NCBI RefSeq assembly: GCF_032854445.1 | Contig: NC_088300.1 | Location: 64,578,984-64,642,983, forward strand | DNA: 64,000 bases | Direction: 5' to 3' | Source of the DNA: Liolophura sinensis | Taxonomy: Eukaryota > Mollusca > Polyplacophora > Chitonida > Chitonidae | Shown: piece by piece, positions 1-15,251 of the stretch | Layout of the letters: each line of letters begins with the position of its first letter | How positions within the stretch are numbered: position 1 is the stretch's first letter | Notes under the pieces: generated by a model | What the model was told of the DNA's origin: nothing | Databases searched by the model: none | What the model saw: the letters and a program-made list of their open reading frames with translations, nothing else | Translations under genes and position numbers: made by a program

Positions 1-801
1 CTGGAACACGTCAGAAAAGATCCGAGGGGAGTAAGGGGGTTTGACCTTCACCTAACCTTGGGTATGTCTGCAAACGTAGAACATGGTGATTTAATATTTA
101 ATCACAAATCTATTACATGGATATCAAATAACTGTACAGTACTTGTTTATTTAAAAATATTTCAGTTATACGACAGCAATCAAATTTATGCGTGAAGATA
201 ACCGCAGAGGTGGACTTGAGCTTGCGACATCAATGGTCAGTGACTAATTGGCTGTGGTAAGGCAAACACATTAAGCAAAACCAACAGGTGGCCCCAGTAC
301 TGATTTACAAGACAAAATAGGCATATACACACTCGGCCATAAAAAATACATTTTTTACCGCCAAGAACTTGTTATAATGAAAATTTTTGCTGTATTTAAA
401 TTTTATTTAAGTTTTATGCAGTATTCAAGGTCAGCCAGCACTACGGGATGCAGTGCAGTTTAACTACCCAATGCACTGTCCAACCTAAAGCCAATGAAGT
501 GCATATGTGCATATAACCTTCGGCAATTCCTCTGTAGCCACGAGCACAAGATATGATGAATCAATATATAAATCTTTAGCCACACACACTGGCTGTTAGA
601 AAATATTTACAGACAAATACATCTATTTATTTATTTATTTACTTAAGACAAGTGTTGTGCCATACATCAGAGCCAGACATGCTAGAGAGCAGAGAAATGC
701 TAACCAATGCACCTTGCTAACTGAAGTACATGATGAATCGTCAATGACGAGATAAGCAAATTCTCTTCTCGGTATTCTCCAGGGCCTATAGAATGACTTA
801 C
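1..801. other. Intronic sequence of the WD40 gene, left edge
   Basis: AT-rich sequence downstream of coding exon 10. I found no exon matching the next expected family segment. A short open minus-strand frame at 1-55 is too weak to call. Nothing else recognised. Confidence 0.5.
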
Positions 802-915
802 CTCTATACCCCATATACACGAACTGTGGAAGAGAAAGGACCAGGCTTTGCCCACTTTATTAAGGTCCCTCACATCCCATATATATAAGCTGTGGTCGTT
901 GTACACACAGGTTAT
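802..915 (-). CDS. WDR62/MAPKBP1-like coding exon 10 (last one recognised in window)
   Basis: 38 codons in phase 0: [17 protein letters not shown], then [16 protein letters not shown], ending IWGIE at a GTAAGT donor. The transcript continues to exons left of position 1. Confidence 0.95.
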
Positions 916-3900
916 CTGTAAATATAGGCAGTCAAAAACCATATCAACACAAACCAAATGAGGAGATCCCCAGTGACCGATGGGTTGTAGGACATTTTCA
1001 TAAAGTAAACAAAGAATTAAATTAAACACGGGCAGAAGCACCGGCATAAATTCACATTGGTATAATATTCGCATTCAACTCACATCACATTCATATCTCT
1101 TAGAAGAATGCCAATAAAATTAATCAAAACTTTTATACAATTGTGATTATCCAAGATCTGTTCATACGTTTTGAGCAGGTAATATATTAAGGTGTGATGC
1201 CCTATAACACTTCTTGATTGGCATCCCTAAGCATTACCAGTTGGAAGCTGTTGATATTTCCCATTTTGCTTTAATCTTCAAAACCCAAAAACCAAAATAA
1301 CTATTCACCTGACAAAATGAAATGTGACAAACTTTAACTTACCTTTTTGTTGGTGATGTCTGTGACTAAGGCTATTGTATCTGGGAACTTGGCATTTTCT
1401 TTATTACTGACCATGTGACTGTGGAGAAACCATCAAAACAAGGTGCTTCAGTTATATAAGCACTCAAACTACGTAAAAGAAATACAGCCTGTTGTCCTGT
1501 CCACATAATACTGCCATGAGCCTGTTGTACATAGTAACAAATAATGTCCTTCTCCTCGCTTATCACTACAGGAAACAGAGGTGAAACTTTATAAAAGCAG
1601 GAGTATATAATATTCATACAGAATATCTGTTCTCCTCTGAACCTCAGGAATGTTGATGACCAAGCTTGTTTTACCAGAGCTAATTACGTGTAGCACTCCC
1701 ATCCTTTTAAGCAAAACCCACTTTTTGCTTCATACATTACTAGTACATGAACAAAGACACATGCATCATGTTATGTTTTCCAGTGCCAAGTTAGTCACAA
1801 ATGTGCTGATACACTCTAGTACGAAAACATACACTTTGAAAACAAGTATTAACGAAGCAGATAATAATAACAATAATAATAATAATGGTACTTTATTTTC
1901 TGAGGGAGATCAATCAGTTACAAAACCAATCTTTTCGAGTCCCTCTTGCATACACACATTCACACTAATGTCATTTACATGTATATACAGCATATATAAA
2001 ATATAGATGAACAGGGTATAGGATGACCAAAGACTATATACAATTTAGTGAATCATAAATTATAACATATTCAATCAAAAGTAGATGTATATCTTATTTT
2101 AAGGTAACATGGAAATCCTTTCTACTGTATTCAGTATTATATCACTGACTGTCAATTCAACAAGCAATCAAAATATTTAACATTTAACCTTTTTTAAGAC
2201 CTGTTCCATCAAAATCAAAAAATGAGGATCTTTGTTTTAATTTTTATACCATAACCAATCTCCTATGATTTACCTGGGACTCGTTGCTGCTGATATATCT
2301 ACACCTAAGGCATGAGGCTTGGGTAATGTTGTGACAAAATGGAGGGAGTTGCAACTAAACACTCGAACTATACCACCGGAACAACCAATGAAAATGTGGT
2401 CCTCTCCTACAGAAATACAGTTGGCACTAGTCGTCTGAAATAAACAAGACCACATACTAGAATTTATCTCTTTGTTTATTTGAGTTCGGTTTCAAGGTGT
2501 ATTCAAAAGAAATGCATCCATACACTTCCCATCCAAGGTTTATAGCCACAGCTGAACTGTAGATCTTCATCCTTCTCAACCACTAAAGCCTTTTTTTCAG
2601 TGGATTTATGCATATAATTATTATGAAAATGATGCTAATAATGATTTGTTTGTGTCATTAAAGATGTAAGCTACATAAAACTGTGCAAAGTATTTCTCTA
2701 CACCCCATAGTTCTCTCAGCATGTTTCAAAGGTGGTTGAAAAGGTTGAAGATTAGATCATAAAACACAACTTCAGTGTTCAAGGCTTGTAGATTTCATGA
2801 AGACCATTACTTTAGATGCATGGGCTAATGAAGGCAACACATCATGTTCATTTAAGATTTCAAATGTATGTAATTCTATTTTTTTTCTTAGATTTCAACA
2901 TTTCACAAGTACATCTTCTAAGCTAAATATTTCATGTTATCTTATATTTAGGAGGCTAAAAAAGGGAAACCATAAAAATATGATTTTCTATTATTTCATC
3001 TTGGTAAGAACACAAGAAATCTGTTTTGCCATTAACAACTATGTTTCATATTAACATTTTAACACTACATCTCTGTAAGACTTGACTTCTTCACCCATGA
3101 CTGGCTGTTTCTTGACGTACCCTTAGCTCCACCCACTTGCTGAGGTAGCGCTTACTGTCCAGTTCGCACAGTAATCCGGACTGGGTGATACAGAACGTAC
3201 TGCCCGCAGTCGAGCCACGTCCACAAGCAACATCACAGAAAAAGTTGTTTTTTTGATCCTCTAATATTCCATTCCTCCCTAATAGCGGAACAGTCTCGTT
3301 AACCTGAGTAAATGACAGAGATAGAGAGAATTCTAATTATTTATTTACCTTTTTGTATAAGGTGTATAAGGTCATACTCAAAGCAGTTTTCAGACGTAAA
3401 AAAACAAAAACAAAAATATTATTGCAATAATTATGTATGCAAGAATGTGCATGCATAAAAGAAATCCCACAGACCATGTTAGGAGGTAGAAACTAATGGT
3501 TAATGCAGAACAAATTGGCATGTGACAGAATTGAACCCTAAATTCATGACTCACAGACCAACAAATTTCAGCACACTAAATTCACAATAAATACTGTTAC
3601 TTATAGGTTAATTTTAAAAACACTATGTACTAACAGGTCCAAACCGATATTTATTTCTTTTTTGAGGTTCCATATCTCACCTTGGATTTATGGTTCTCGA
3701 GATACCAAAACTTGACATGTCTGTTCCCCACAGTAACGAAATAGCTGCCATCTTCTGAGAACGCTACAGCATTTACCTGTGAAGGTAAAGACAGATTTAT
3801 GAACTATACAGCACTTTAGCAAGTGACAGTACTATGTAAGTAATAGATGACAGGGGTGAATAACCTTGGTAAAAGCAAATATAGGTATGCAGTACTGTAC

Positions 3901-4862
3901 AATGTACACGGCATTGTAGTCACAATTACCACACACAACACCTGTGCACAAGGCTAACAGATAATATCATCTAATCTGACAGATTTTTAGCATTTTGAGT
4001 TCTTTATTAAGATTTGGAGCAGCAGAATACAGAAGTCAGTGTACAGCCACTGTCAGCTTAACCTAGGCTTATGTATAAGGAGACAGAGAACCAGATGGGC
4101 TTCTGTTATGAGATATACACACCTAACAGTCACCTCATGCCCCCATGTAAACCTGTTTGTCCTCTCTATACGCAAGCCTCTCATAGCACAAAACAATTAC
4201 ACGTTTATATAAAAAATATGTTATTTATTAGAATGAAAAACCAATCCTACGTCTCCAACTACTTCAAGTAGCTGAAGAATGTTTATAAATTGTGTGGGGT
4301 TTTTTCTGTACCCTTCTTTAACTGATGAAGTATGCAAACAGGTGACTAGTATAAATTTCTACACGGACAATGCATAATGCTCAGTGCGACTGAGTGAAGA
4401 ATATTCACTTAAATGTCCTTTGGGCAGTGAATCCGACCCCAAAATATTCTTTGCACAATAAGACAGTATAAGATTTAAATAATCTCAAGGTATACTGAAC
4501 AGTAGTAAAGCAGTTTACATCAAGATTAAGAGATGGTTTAACAGACCATACAAGGTTACAAGACTACTGAGAAAAAATTTGAACCCCCCCCCCTCCCCAA
4601 AAAGACTATTTCATTCTTTTGTCACACATTAAAACTATAGTATACAATAATGTGAATAAGAAAACCCTAGCTTACAAACTCTGATAAAGTTAATGATAAT
4701 AAAAAGTACATATATCTCTAAGATTATTTCTTGGCAAAAAAGACAGTTACGTTATAAATTAATGTCAACTGTCACTGTTTAAAGCAATTCAAGTGAAATA
4801 CTGAAAAATACCTGGCCATCAATGTTTTTCATCTGCCATGCCCAATGCTCTCTCTCTCTCTC

Positions 4863-4921
<59 letters not shown>

Positions 4922-7900
4922 GTACAAATGTTATTCTAGGCTTTGCACACTTTTACATATATGGACACACATGTACATAAATACTGCAAAATGGTCACTT
5001 TACAAGAAGGCACTGCTGCTTCATTTCCATGTTTAATTACCTCCATACTCAAGAACATTTCACTCAACTGACAGTCATTAGTCTCATTGATGGAGAAAGC
5101 AAAACAGAATCTAAAGTAAACCACTACCCTTGGCCAGGTACAACCTGACAACCGTCTAGACTTTAACCTGCAACCTTGCCAGTAAACATTTGCCTTTCCT
5201 CACAGAACCGCACCATCACATAATCATACTGCCCACCATCACTGGTAACATAACACAGTGACCCATGTGTGACCATGTTGTACGTGTAGATGTTGTGCAC
5301 TGTTGTGCATTTGCTAGATTACTGCACTGATTAAATTCATTATTAGTTGCTCATTACAAGAAAAAAAACCCTATGCTGGTAAAAACATGACACACACATT
5401 GTAATTTCCTGAACATTGTAACGCCAATTAATATTAAATGGAAAAATGCTTTTAAGAGTTAAGCATTAAATGTTTTAATGTGACCTGACCCAGAAAATAA
5501 TAAACTTCAAAAAACCAAATTATTTTGGTGTTGAAACGGCAGCTGTGCTTGGTTTTTCTACAACATACCCTAGTACATATAAAAACCTTACAACTTACCT
5601 TACTCGATACTTTGTTTGATTTGACTTTACTGTTTGTTTTCCAATTCCACACGTTCACCATCATGTCATGTTGAGAGCCCACCGACACAATGTACTTCAG
5701 GTTGGGAGAGAAGACCTACAGAATACATATCAAAGGCATATGAATGGAAGACTCAAGTACGATCTGCACAAAAGGTCCAAATCCAAGTAGATCACATTGC
5801 TTTCTTCTGTGACATTGCAGTTCTTCTCAACTACATGTGCTTTACGATCACACATATACAAATAGGTGTGACGTAATAAAGGAAAGAACAAAAAAGTTCA
5901 TAGTTGAGACCGTTTTGTTACACGTAGGAAGGAGTTTTACGCGTTCCCCAATGGATAGCAAGATTACAGTTTGAAAACTCTCAACGTTTTAAATAAACCT
6001 GCCCATACCTAATTCACATCACCTAATGTACAGCGTTACTTTTGGTAACACAATGAGATTTACTTTCTGTATTTCTGGACCAAAAAAAAATACTGAAATC
6101 AGTTGAGAATAAAGTTCTCCTGCCCACGAAGATAGGCTTTATACGAGTTTATAATGTTGTGAGGTTTAGAAAGAATTCAACTATCACAGTCATCAACTGC
6201 ACTGCACAAAGGTAGTTATAAAAAATTTTTTTGTTGAACTACATGACTGCTAATTCCGCAAAGCATTACCCTAATCCCTCAAGCTTTTCTCATATGAAAG
6301 GGCAACGTTCAGTGCAATTTATGGAAATTTGTAATTTTACATTGGAGACAAAACTAGATTGGTTGGATTGGCCAGTGTCAGGGCTTCATAAAAAGTAAAA
6401 TGCTATCAGTCAACACAGAATAATTCCTTAAGAATATGCTTGAATAAACATCTTGTAAACATGCTAAAAGGTTGAAGAATTACAGTTACTGGCATCCGAT
6501 TTTTGTCAATCCCAAAAGATGGCTAGTAGTTTAATAGCGTATTAAGAGTGAAGTGATACCTAAACTCAATAACAGTACAGCATTAATAACAAAATTAATG
6601 GACTTGAGTTAAGATTGGCATTAACATCGGTCTTAATTGCGAATACAGTCAAGACTGGCAATAACATCAGTCTTAACTGCGAATACAGTTAAGACTGGCA
6701 ATAACATAAGTCTTAACTGCGGATACATTTTTTCCAAAAACTGGATAATCACATAGTAAACAAAGTCATAGGAAGCATTTTCTTTGTTGAAATGAGCTGT
6801 TGTAGCCTCATAAAATGTCATCTATTACGAAGAGCACAGTGACACAATACTAATATTTACAGATAGTTGTATATTTTCAAACACAACCATTAGGCAAACT
6901 GCCCAAGCTTGTTTTTAGTGTAAACATGACTTTAATTACATTATTGGTGACCAAATCCATTTCATCTTTGCCAATTTCTAGGTATTTGACTTTGAAAGTT
7001 AGAATAAGTGCAAGTATACCCACATTGCCATTACCCACGTCAGTCTGGCAAATTTGTTTATTGTTTTCTGGGAAGGTGATATGAAGATGTGGAGTGTATG
7101 ATTGTTTACAGATCCATTACCAGACTGTGACTGTTTGTGAGCTGGAGAGAGAGAGGGTCAGATAGTTTACTGTGGAACAAACAGGTAGACCTCAGCCCGG
7201 ACTTGTGTTACTCTGCACTTTGCAGACTAGCCACAAATGTAACCAGTCTTACAGCAGATATAGGAATCGTGCTAAACAGAGCTGGCGGAAAGGGGAAAGT
7301 GGAGCTGCGATTTACGATCCCAGGAGACCTAATAAAACAGTTGTCTACATAACAATCCCCAGCTACTGACAGAGAATGATAGGAAAACCTGGCCTACATA
7401 GTTAATACAGAGTTTGGTAAACATAGACGGCCAGATTAGGAGCTGGATGATCTCTAAAGAGGCCTTGCATCAGGTTATAATAACAGACACGGTCAGGAGT
7501 GTGTGTGGTCCCAGAGTTGAGTGTTACAGCAAGCAGATGCACGGAGGGCTGAGATTAGAGATTTCAACTACCTTCAGACTTGGGGACATTATCTACTATT
7601 CTTCTCTTGATAAACACTTGCCAGCAAGCCTCATGCCAAAAGTAAAGTCAACTTAACCTCTGAGTTAAGAAAATTTTTTAAAAACTTTTTTAACCAATAG
7701 AGCCCTTTTTTCAGTGGAAGTTATGCATACAATTGTTATGAAAATGATGCTAAAAATGATTTATTTGCGTCACTGAAGATGCAAGCTTCATAAAACTGTG
7801 TAAATTATTTGTCTACACCCCTCAGTTCCCTCAGAATGTTTCAAAATATTGGTTGAAGAGCTGGATGAAAAGGTTGAAGAATTAAGGAAGTCCATTTCTT

Positions 7901-10900
7901 ACATATAGCCAAGGTAACTTCTACAAGCAAGTTATTCTGAATGTATCTATCCTCATCTCACGAAATCACAGCAAATCTAGAATTCCAGAATATACCCCTA
8001 CCCCAACTTTTGTGTTGTATACCGTATTTATCTACCTGAATTCTCAATTGCTGGAAACACATAAATAGAATGTACTTAGGACTATATATCAATTTGATGC
8101 TTTTAACACACAACATATATGTATGTATGTGTTTCTCAGAGGTAGTGCTCTCAGCTTACCTGCAACCTTTATATGCCACAAAGCAATATTCACTTATCCA
8201 TCAGTAGTTTCCCAGCAGAGATTGCACAGGGGACCTCTTTCCACTAAACAAAACCTCCTCTACCAGCCATAAATTGACAAAATAAAGCCGTTACTTATCT
8301 AGTTCCTATCTTGAATGTATGTATGTACATATGTTTATATCACTTGTACTGCAGTGCATTTTTTTTTTTTTTGAAAAGCAATTCAATTACACATAGTCAT
8401 ATAGATTTTTAAGTGCTCCTTTTATAACCATGTATTTCACACCTGGCAAAGAAATGCAGATCCATGTACTTAGATAAACAATAAACATTCTTTATTTTGC
8501 AGGGGTTAGGGAAAGCCTAATAAAAAAATCAGATGATGAAATCTTGAGTGACATGAACAGTCTTTGAACATGTACATGCCACTGACGAATAAGAACCAGG
8601 CTACTCCTGCAGCCGAGAGTTGTACAAGCACTTTTAATTTCCTTACACAATGCGTACCATTTTCTTCCTCACCACTACTGAGGCACATGTAGATCTTAGC
8701 AGAATGCCTCAGCCTTGAAGTGAGAATGTTGTCTTGTCTGAAAAGACCCCCCCCACCCCCAACCCCAACTTCCACAACAACACCTGGGCAGTGATACTCA
8801 GTCTTAAGGTCATCCTTATGCTCTCTTGCCCTCTGCAAAGTTCACAAGCCTATATTTATCCCATAGGCATTTTTCTTATGTAAGCACCAACACACCGCCA
8901 TGCTTCAGAAAAACAGACCAGGCTGTTGTGCTGCCTGCTGGTTAGCAGGTTTTTCTTTTCTCAGGTAATAAATCAATTATGATGATGATAGGCCTGTTTA
9001 TTTACATCCCCGCTGGTGGCTTTGCAAGAGAAATGCCTTTTACCCATTGTGGAGAATCTTACTCAGTGCAGGGAGTTAAGTAAATATTTAACTGGCTCTG
9101 TTTATAAGCTGCATTGTTTGACAACAAAATTTTATTCATATCCACAGATTGCTACATCACTGCCACACAGAATCCAAGATAAAGAATATACAAGTAACTG
9201 CATATCGCCTAAAGTTTAACTGTTTTCAAGTCACACATATTACTTGGTTCTAGTCCACATTTACTTACAAGGCAACTTGAGAATGTGTGTTTTCTGATGT
9301 TTAATTAATTTATTTCTTATTAGAAAAAAACACAAGTGTTGGAATTACAAACATGTACCATTTCAAGACCTTCATATGCTTCTGAAAATGCATTTTTACA
9401 AGCCAAACTTCAAGTGCAATATAGTACAGGTATATACATGTATATATTATTTTAATGCCTTTGTTAATTTAGGTGCCAAAGTGTAAAGAAAAAAAACAAG
9501 AGTTTAATTTAAAGCTGATTCTAAATATAAGCTTTTCATTATGCCAAATAATCAACAAGTGACAAATGCCCTGAAGTTGTACAGAGGAAGATGACCCCCC
9601 AGAAGGTTTGGGGCAATGTATTCTTCTTAGCTGTGGATTACAATACTTTCAGAAAGTTCTTTGTGCAATCACATCTGTCATAACAACTATGATCCACTAC
9701 AATTTACTTTGTTACATTTTGTGTAGACTATGCATAGGCTTTTGAATATACATATCCACAAAATGTGATGCTTACCACACAGTTGATGCCAAATTTATGT
9801 CCCAAAAACTGTGCCACCTGTGTCTTCTCTTCCACATCCCACACTCGTACAGCCGGCTGGTGGCCACTCTGCCAACACAAATAAGCAAACTTTTTATTTA
9901 CTTGATTGGATCCTTGAGCATCATGCTCAAGAATATATCTTCATACAACAGTAAAGTTCATGGGTTGAAGAAGACAAGGTATCTTGTAAACCAATGTTTG
10001 GTAAATACCTAACAAACCTACCAAGTTGGGAAATAAGCAAGAATAGTGTCCTGCAACAACTAGTAATTTGACAGAGAGCCAATTTGAGAGGAGATTTGCC
10101 CTTCACTCCTATGTGAACTTTTAAAATTATTTACAAACATGCCTAATTACTTAAAACTGCAGTTGAACCAGTGAAGATTTGAGGTAGTGATCTCACTGGT
10201 AAGGGGCTGACTGAACTCTGGTCTTACATGTATCTACTTGAAAGTAGACGCATAAGACTTGCATCTTATTCTTACACTTATCCTCCGCACTAATATTTAG
10301 CCTGCCATCATATCCCAAAGATAAATTCTTTACTCCTTACTTTAACTATGAATGGCCTTCTTATTTAGGGGCAAACAGCTAATCCAAAAAATACTCTATT
10401 TTAATTATCACAAAATCATTCGACACATGCAATTTAATTACAACACCCATAGCCATTATGCATAATAGTAAATACTGTATCTTAAGAATGTAATTGAAAC
10501 ACTTTCGCCCTACATATAAAGTGCATATTACTTAACTATAGTCTTAGTGGTTATACTGTAGCTATATTCTCAACATCTGCAGTATTGAGAGTACTGGTTT
10601 AAATTCAACATCCTTGGTGTCTTGGCTGATCAGTGCTTTCTAGTTGTTTAGACTAGATATGGGGAAAATATCACCAGTTATATATACAGGTACGTATACA
10701 ACTCAGAAGTTCAAAATAGCATAAACTGACAACCCTCAGTAAGGTGACAGTCTCATCTGATGCACTGGCTGTAAGCCAGTTCCCCGAACAGGTAGGCAAT
10801 AGTTTCCCCTCTGGTTAGACAAGTAGACAGGTATTTAATGGGGGACATGTTGTACATAAGAGAGGCTAATTGGATAAATCAGGGGTCACACTCTGATACC

Positions 10901-13900
10901 TGGTCTCCACTATTGTGCACATAATTTGTCCTCTACAAGTCAAAACAAACAGCACAATAGCCTAGCTGATCAGCCAACCACACCAGGTGGACGGAATTTG
11001 TGTGAGTGCCATGCTTGAAATCCTACACATCTTCACACACTGTACAAACCTTCTCTTGGCTCTATAATGCAGCCATGAAATCTCTATTTACTCTAAATGG
11101 ACATATTTTAGGCAACAATTTGGGTGGAGAGGTTACAAACAGATTAATCTAAACCTCAACCCGTTGTACATTTAAAGTGCAGTGCTGAACAGACTTCAGT
11201 CACAATACCTTAAGGTACAACGATAATGACAATAATACCTCTGCTGGCCATGAACTTTGGCCATCCCAGGAGCTATATACATGTATGCTTTAACAAACAG
11301 TGCTATATTTACCATAGGGCTATGACCAGACACATGGGCAATCTGGCTGACCAACTGCCAAGTGCTGTGCTGTACAAACAGTTATAGTCGCTCTAATGTG
11401 TGCTAAACCATTAGTGTTTGACATCATAATGATGGTCAGAAACAATGTGTATCATCAGCTACTACATACATGTACATACAGTCAAACTACTTCTTCAATC
11501 CTTTCGCATGTTCACTGGTATTATTTCAGACATATTTTCAGGGCATTTCTTGCCATACACTGAAAAACAATATTGTTTGTGGGGCCAAGATATTAGCCAA
11601 CCCACCAGACATAAATAATTGTCATAATCACAAGAATATTTCACTTATTTATTTACTTGACTTGTGTCTTCCGCCAAACTCAAGAACATTTCACTTACAC
11701 GACGACAGTCATGTTTATAGTACAAGTAAACCGAACTGAACCCATGGGAAACCCACGCCCATCAGCAGGTTGCTGACAGACCTTCTCAAGTACGGCCCTA
11801 ACACAGCTCTGTGTTATGATTACATGACTGCATCTATAACACTTCTGATCCAACCTCCATTGTGCAAGACAACCACCATAACTCTTCAACCTTTTCGCAT
11901 GTTTGCAAGGTGTTTATCCAAGCAAATTCTGAGGGCTTTATTCTGTGTAGACTGATAAAATTATATTTTTTGAGAAGGCCTGAAATTGGCCAATTCAGCC
12001 AATTATGATAGCACGTCTTAGAGACTGATGATGAGATGTTCAACTGATGTGACTTCGCACACAATGTTAATATTTCATTCAAAAGAATGCTGTAGGCTTT
12101 CCTCAGCCATAACCATTTAACATACGCATGCTCTGTAAACAAACAAGGGAGGATGGACAAGGTCTCTTTCTCTCACAAGCATAAATACAATTGATTTAAC
12201 CCTGGGTTATTGCTCAGGTTATTTCCAGGCTTGTTTTGGCAGAGTTCCCTGATGAGCACCAATATACGCTGATAATGCAGTGTGAGGAAAGAATGTGAAG
12301 TTGTCAGTGAGGGGCACGAAAGGGGGGGGGGACTGGGGTCGGGTGACAGATGAATGGGGAGTCAGGCAGCTTCACAAGCCTGCTGACATGGGACATCACC
12401 CACAAGGCACTGATCAGCACCTCAAAACAGTACTACTGCTGCAATAACACTCACAAAGATAATATATAACTATATTACAAGATTTCACAAATGATGAATG
12501 GATTTCTTCAAACAACTTCTGTGCACAGGCAAATATGTGTGTAAAAAAGAAAACTGTACTACTGCGGTAATGATCCTAAAGACAATAGATTATGACAACA
12601 TTTTGAAAACTGATATATTTACTACTGACATATGCAATTATATACGATGTAATATGCACCTTTCAAATTTGTGAAACATGTACACGTATGTACAAAAATT
12701 AACAATATAAGAATTTCTTCAAATACCTAACTTCTGCTTAATAGAGGCAAATATCCTGTATATTAATCCAAGCTAAATCACATGTACTAAGACAAGGCTT
12801 TTACCATCAATCATTCGTTATCGAAACACAATTTATTCATGTTTTGCAATGGGCATAGCAACTTCATTTCACTTGTATTACGGACATAAATGTTACCAAC
12901 AAAAGTTATTCACAGGCCCTGAATCAAGCAAATGAAGCAATGCACATGTATAAGGTTTCTCAGAATACCTTTCCAGTTTTTAAGTTTATTTTAAGATCCA
13001 GGGCATAATATTTACACTATGATGAACTGGATGCATCTAATGTGTTTTTTTTCTTTTCTTTTCTTACTCTCGCTTTCTATTTGACATCCATGAGAGATAT
13101 ACGATTACCGCCAGCCTCACAACACCTAAACACCTTAGCTCTAGGCCTCTGGCTGGAAAAGTTCTAAGTCAGGGAGCTACTATACTGTCTTACACCCTGG
13201 CTTTAACATGATCCATTCTCAAGGCCAGGATCCTCGACAACTTACAACAGCTCATTCATCATGTTCATCTACATCCAGCAGAGAAGTGCTAAACCTCAGT
13301 CCATGAGCACAGATCCCTCCCTGAAAACTTCTCCCTCTCTGAATTTCCCTTGCTTATGAAACAAGGCTATTTTCAAATATTTACAATGTACATGTATATA
13401 CATAAACGCATGTAAAAGCATAGCTGAAATTTATCCAATGAAATATTGTAAGAAGGCTATTGTGACTTCTTTTTTTGGGGGGGGGGGGGGGGCACCTGAT
13501 CCGCTCTTTTTAGCCAATACACATGTAATTGTAGCAGGAATATTTAGTTTCTTTGTTTTCACAGGGTTAGCCCATCTAATGAACCTTGTATTCATATTAC
13601 CTTTCCAAAAAACTGGGAGAGAAATGTAATTCCTCGCTTTCAGCACTACTAATATCTGTAGGTATAAGAGCTAATAAGGTACTAGTAAACTCCTAAAGTT
13701 AGAAGAATTAGGGTAATCCAAAAACACTATAATTTTCAGCTTTCAGTATTTAGCACCTGTTGGACAAAACCGTTGAGTTGTATTAATTCTAGGGTTGTCT
13801 TTGGCAAATCACTGACCAGCTTTCCCTAATGTGACATGCATATATGACTGTCATATTGATGAAAGACAAACTATGGTCTTCAGTTAGTTAGACATTGCAA

Positions 13901-15212
13901 AAGGTCCAAAAACTGTCATCAAGCGCTTGTCACCATCGCCCAATGAACTGTCAAAATGTACATGTCTATTCTGTCATAATACTATTAGTACAAATAAATT
14001 AATATTCAAAACAAAAAATACAAATAGCTACTCATTTTGTGTAAGTCCATTTACTGGAGATGGTTTCTTTTTCTAATTCTTTCACGGCTATATATAATTA
14101 TGTACAGCATTTAGCTATCTGATAATTACAGCATACAGGTCTGTGGAGTATTATTAAAGCTCACAGCATTAACAATTAATATACAACAGTGTACATGCAC
14201 AAACAGCCACAAATTAAAGAGCTTACTTCTATAATTGCACACTTGACAAAAAACACAGATTTAATTACTTATTTTAATTGTAAGTGCAATGGGAGACTTG
14301 AGGAGGAGCTACACAATCCAAATGACATTAGAACACATCACTTTCTTCTGTGAGGTTGCAGTGTGTGTGTATTTCATGTATGTTTTATGAGCACAACTAC
14401 ACCAACAATGGGAGACTTGAGGAAAAGCTACACAATCCAAATGACAGTAGAACACATTACTTTCTTCTGTGAGGTTGCAGTGTGTGTGTATTTCATGTAT
14501 GTTTTATGAGCACAACTACACCAACAATGGGAGACTTGAGGAAAAGCTACACAATCCAAATGACAGTAGAACACATTGCTTTCTTCTGTGAGGTTGCAGT
14601 GTGTGTGTATTTCATGTATGTTTTATGAGCACAACTACACCGGCAATGGGAGACTCGAGGACAAGCTACACAATCCAAATGACAGTAGAACACATTGCGT
14701 TCTTCTGAGGTTGCAGTATGTGTGTATTTCATGTATGTTTTATGAGCACAACTACACCGGCAATGGGAGACTCGAGGACAAGCTACACAATCCAAATGAC
14801 AGTAGAACACATCGCGTTCTTCTGAGGTTGCAGTGTGTGTGTATTTCATGTATGTTTTATGAGCACAAATACACCGGCAATGGGAGACTCAAGGACAAGC
14901 TACACAGACAGTCCAAATGACAGTAGAACACATCCCTTTCTTCTGTGAGGTTGCAGTGTGTGTGTATTTCATGAATGCTTTAAGAGCACAAATACACCGG
15001 CAATGGGAGACTCAAGGACAAGCTACACAATCCAAATGACAGCAGAACACATCGCTTTCTTCTGTGAGGTTGCAATGCGTGTGTATTTCATGTATGTTTT
15101 ATGAGCACATATACACCAACACTGGGAGACTCGAGGACGAGCTACACAGAGGGTCCAAATGACAGTAGAATGTATCGTTTTCTTCTGTGAGGTTGCAATG
15201 CTTGTGTACTTC

Positions 15213-15251
<39 letters not shown>

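Larger units (their letters stand above)
5961..9775. other. Intron of WD40 gene
   Basis: Holds the 40-bp tandem repeat (6.6 kb), MITE-B (6.3 kb) and MITE-A (7.7 kb). At 7137-7656 are short open frames in less AT-rich sequence with no recognised motif. C-rich run near 8748. No exon recognised. Confidence 0.6.
9869..14286. other. Intron of WD40 gene, left part
   Basis: AT-rich unique sequence with an old SINE (11.6 kb), a truncated MITE-B and G runs at 12.32 and 13.48 kb. Nothing coding seen. Confidence 0.6.

Noticed and set aside
1-55. Further WD40-gene exon at the left edge (open minus frame VKPPYSPRIFSDVFQ)
   Set aside because: Does not match the segment expected after coding exon 10 and cannot be completed within the window.
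4845-5036. Frame with a poly-(YI) peptide
   Set aside because: Translation of the CT/TA microsatellite.
7137-7656. Three overlapping or adjacent plus-strand frames in less AT-rich sequence
   Set aside because: No domain recognised and no splice structure; possibly part of an old mobile element, but nothing supports a gene.
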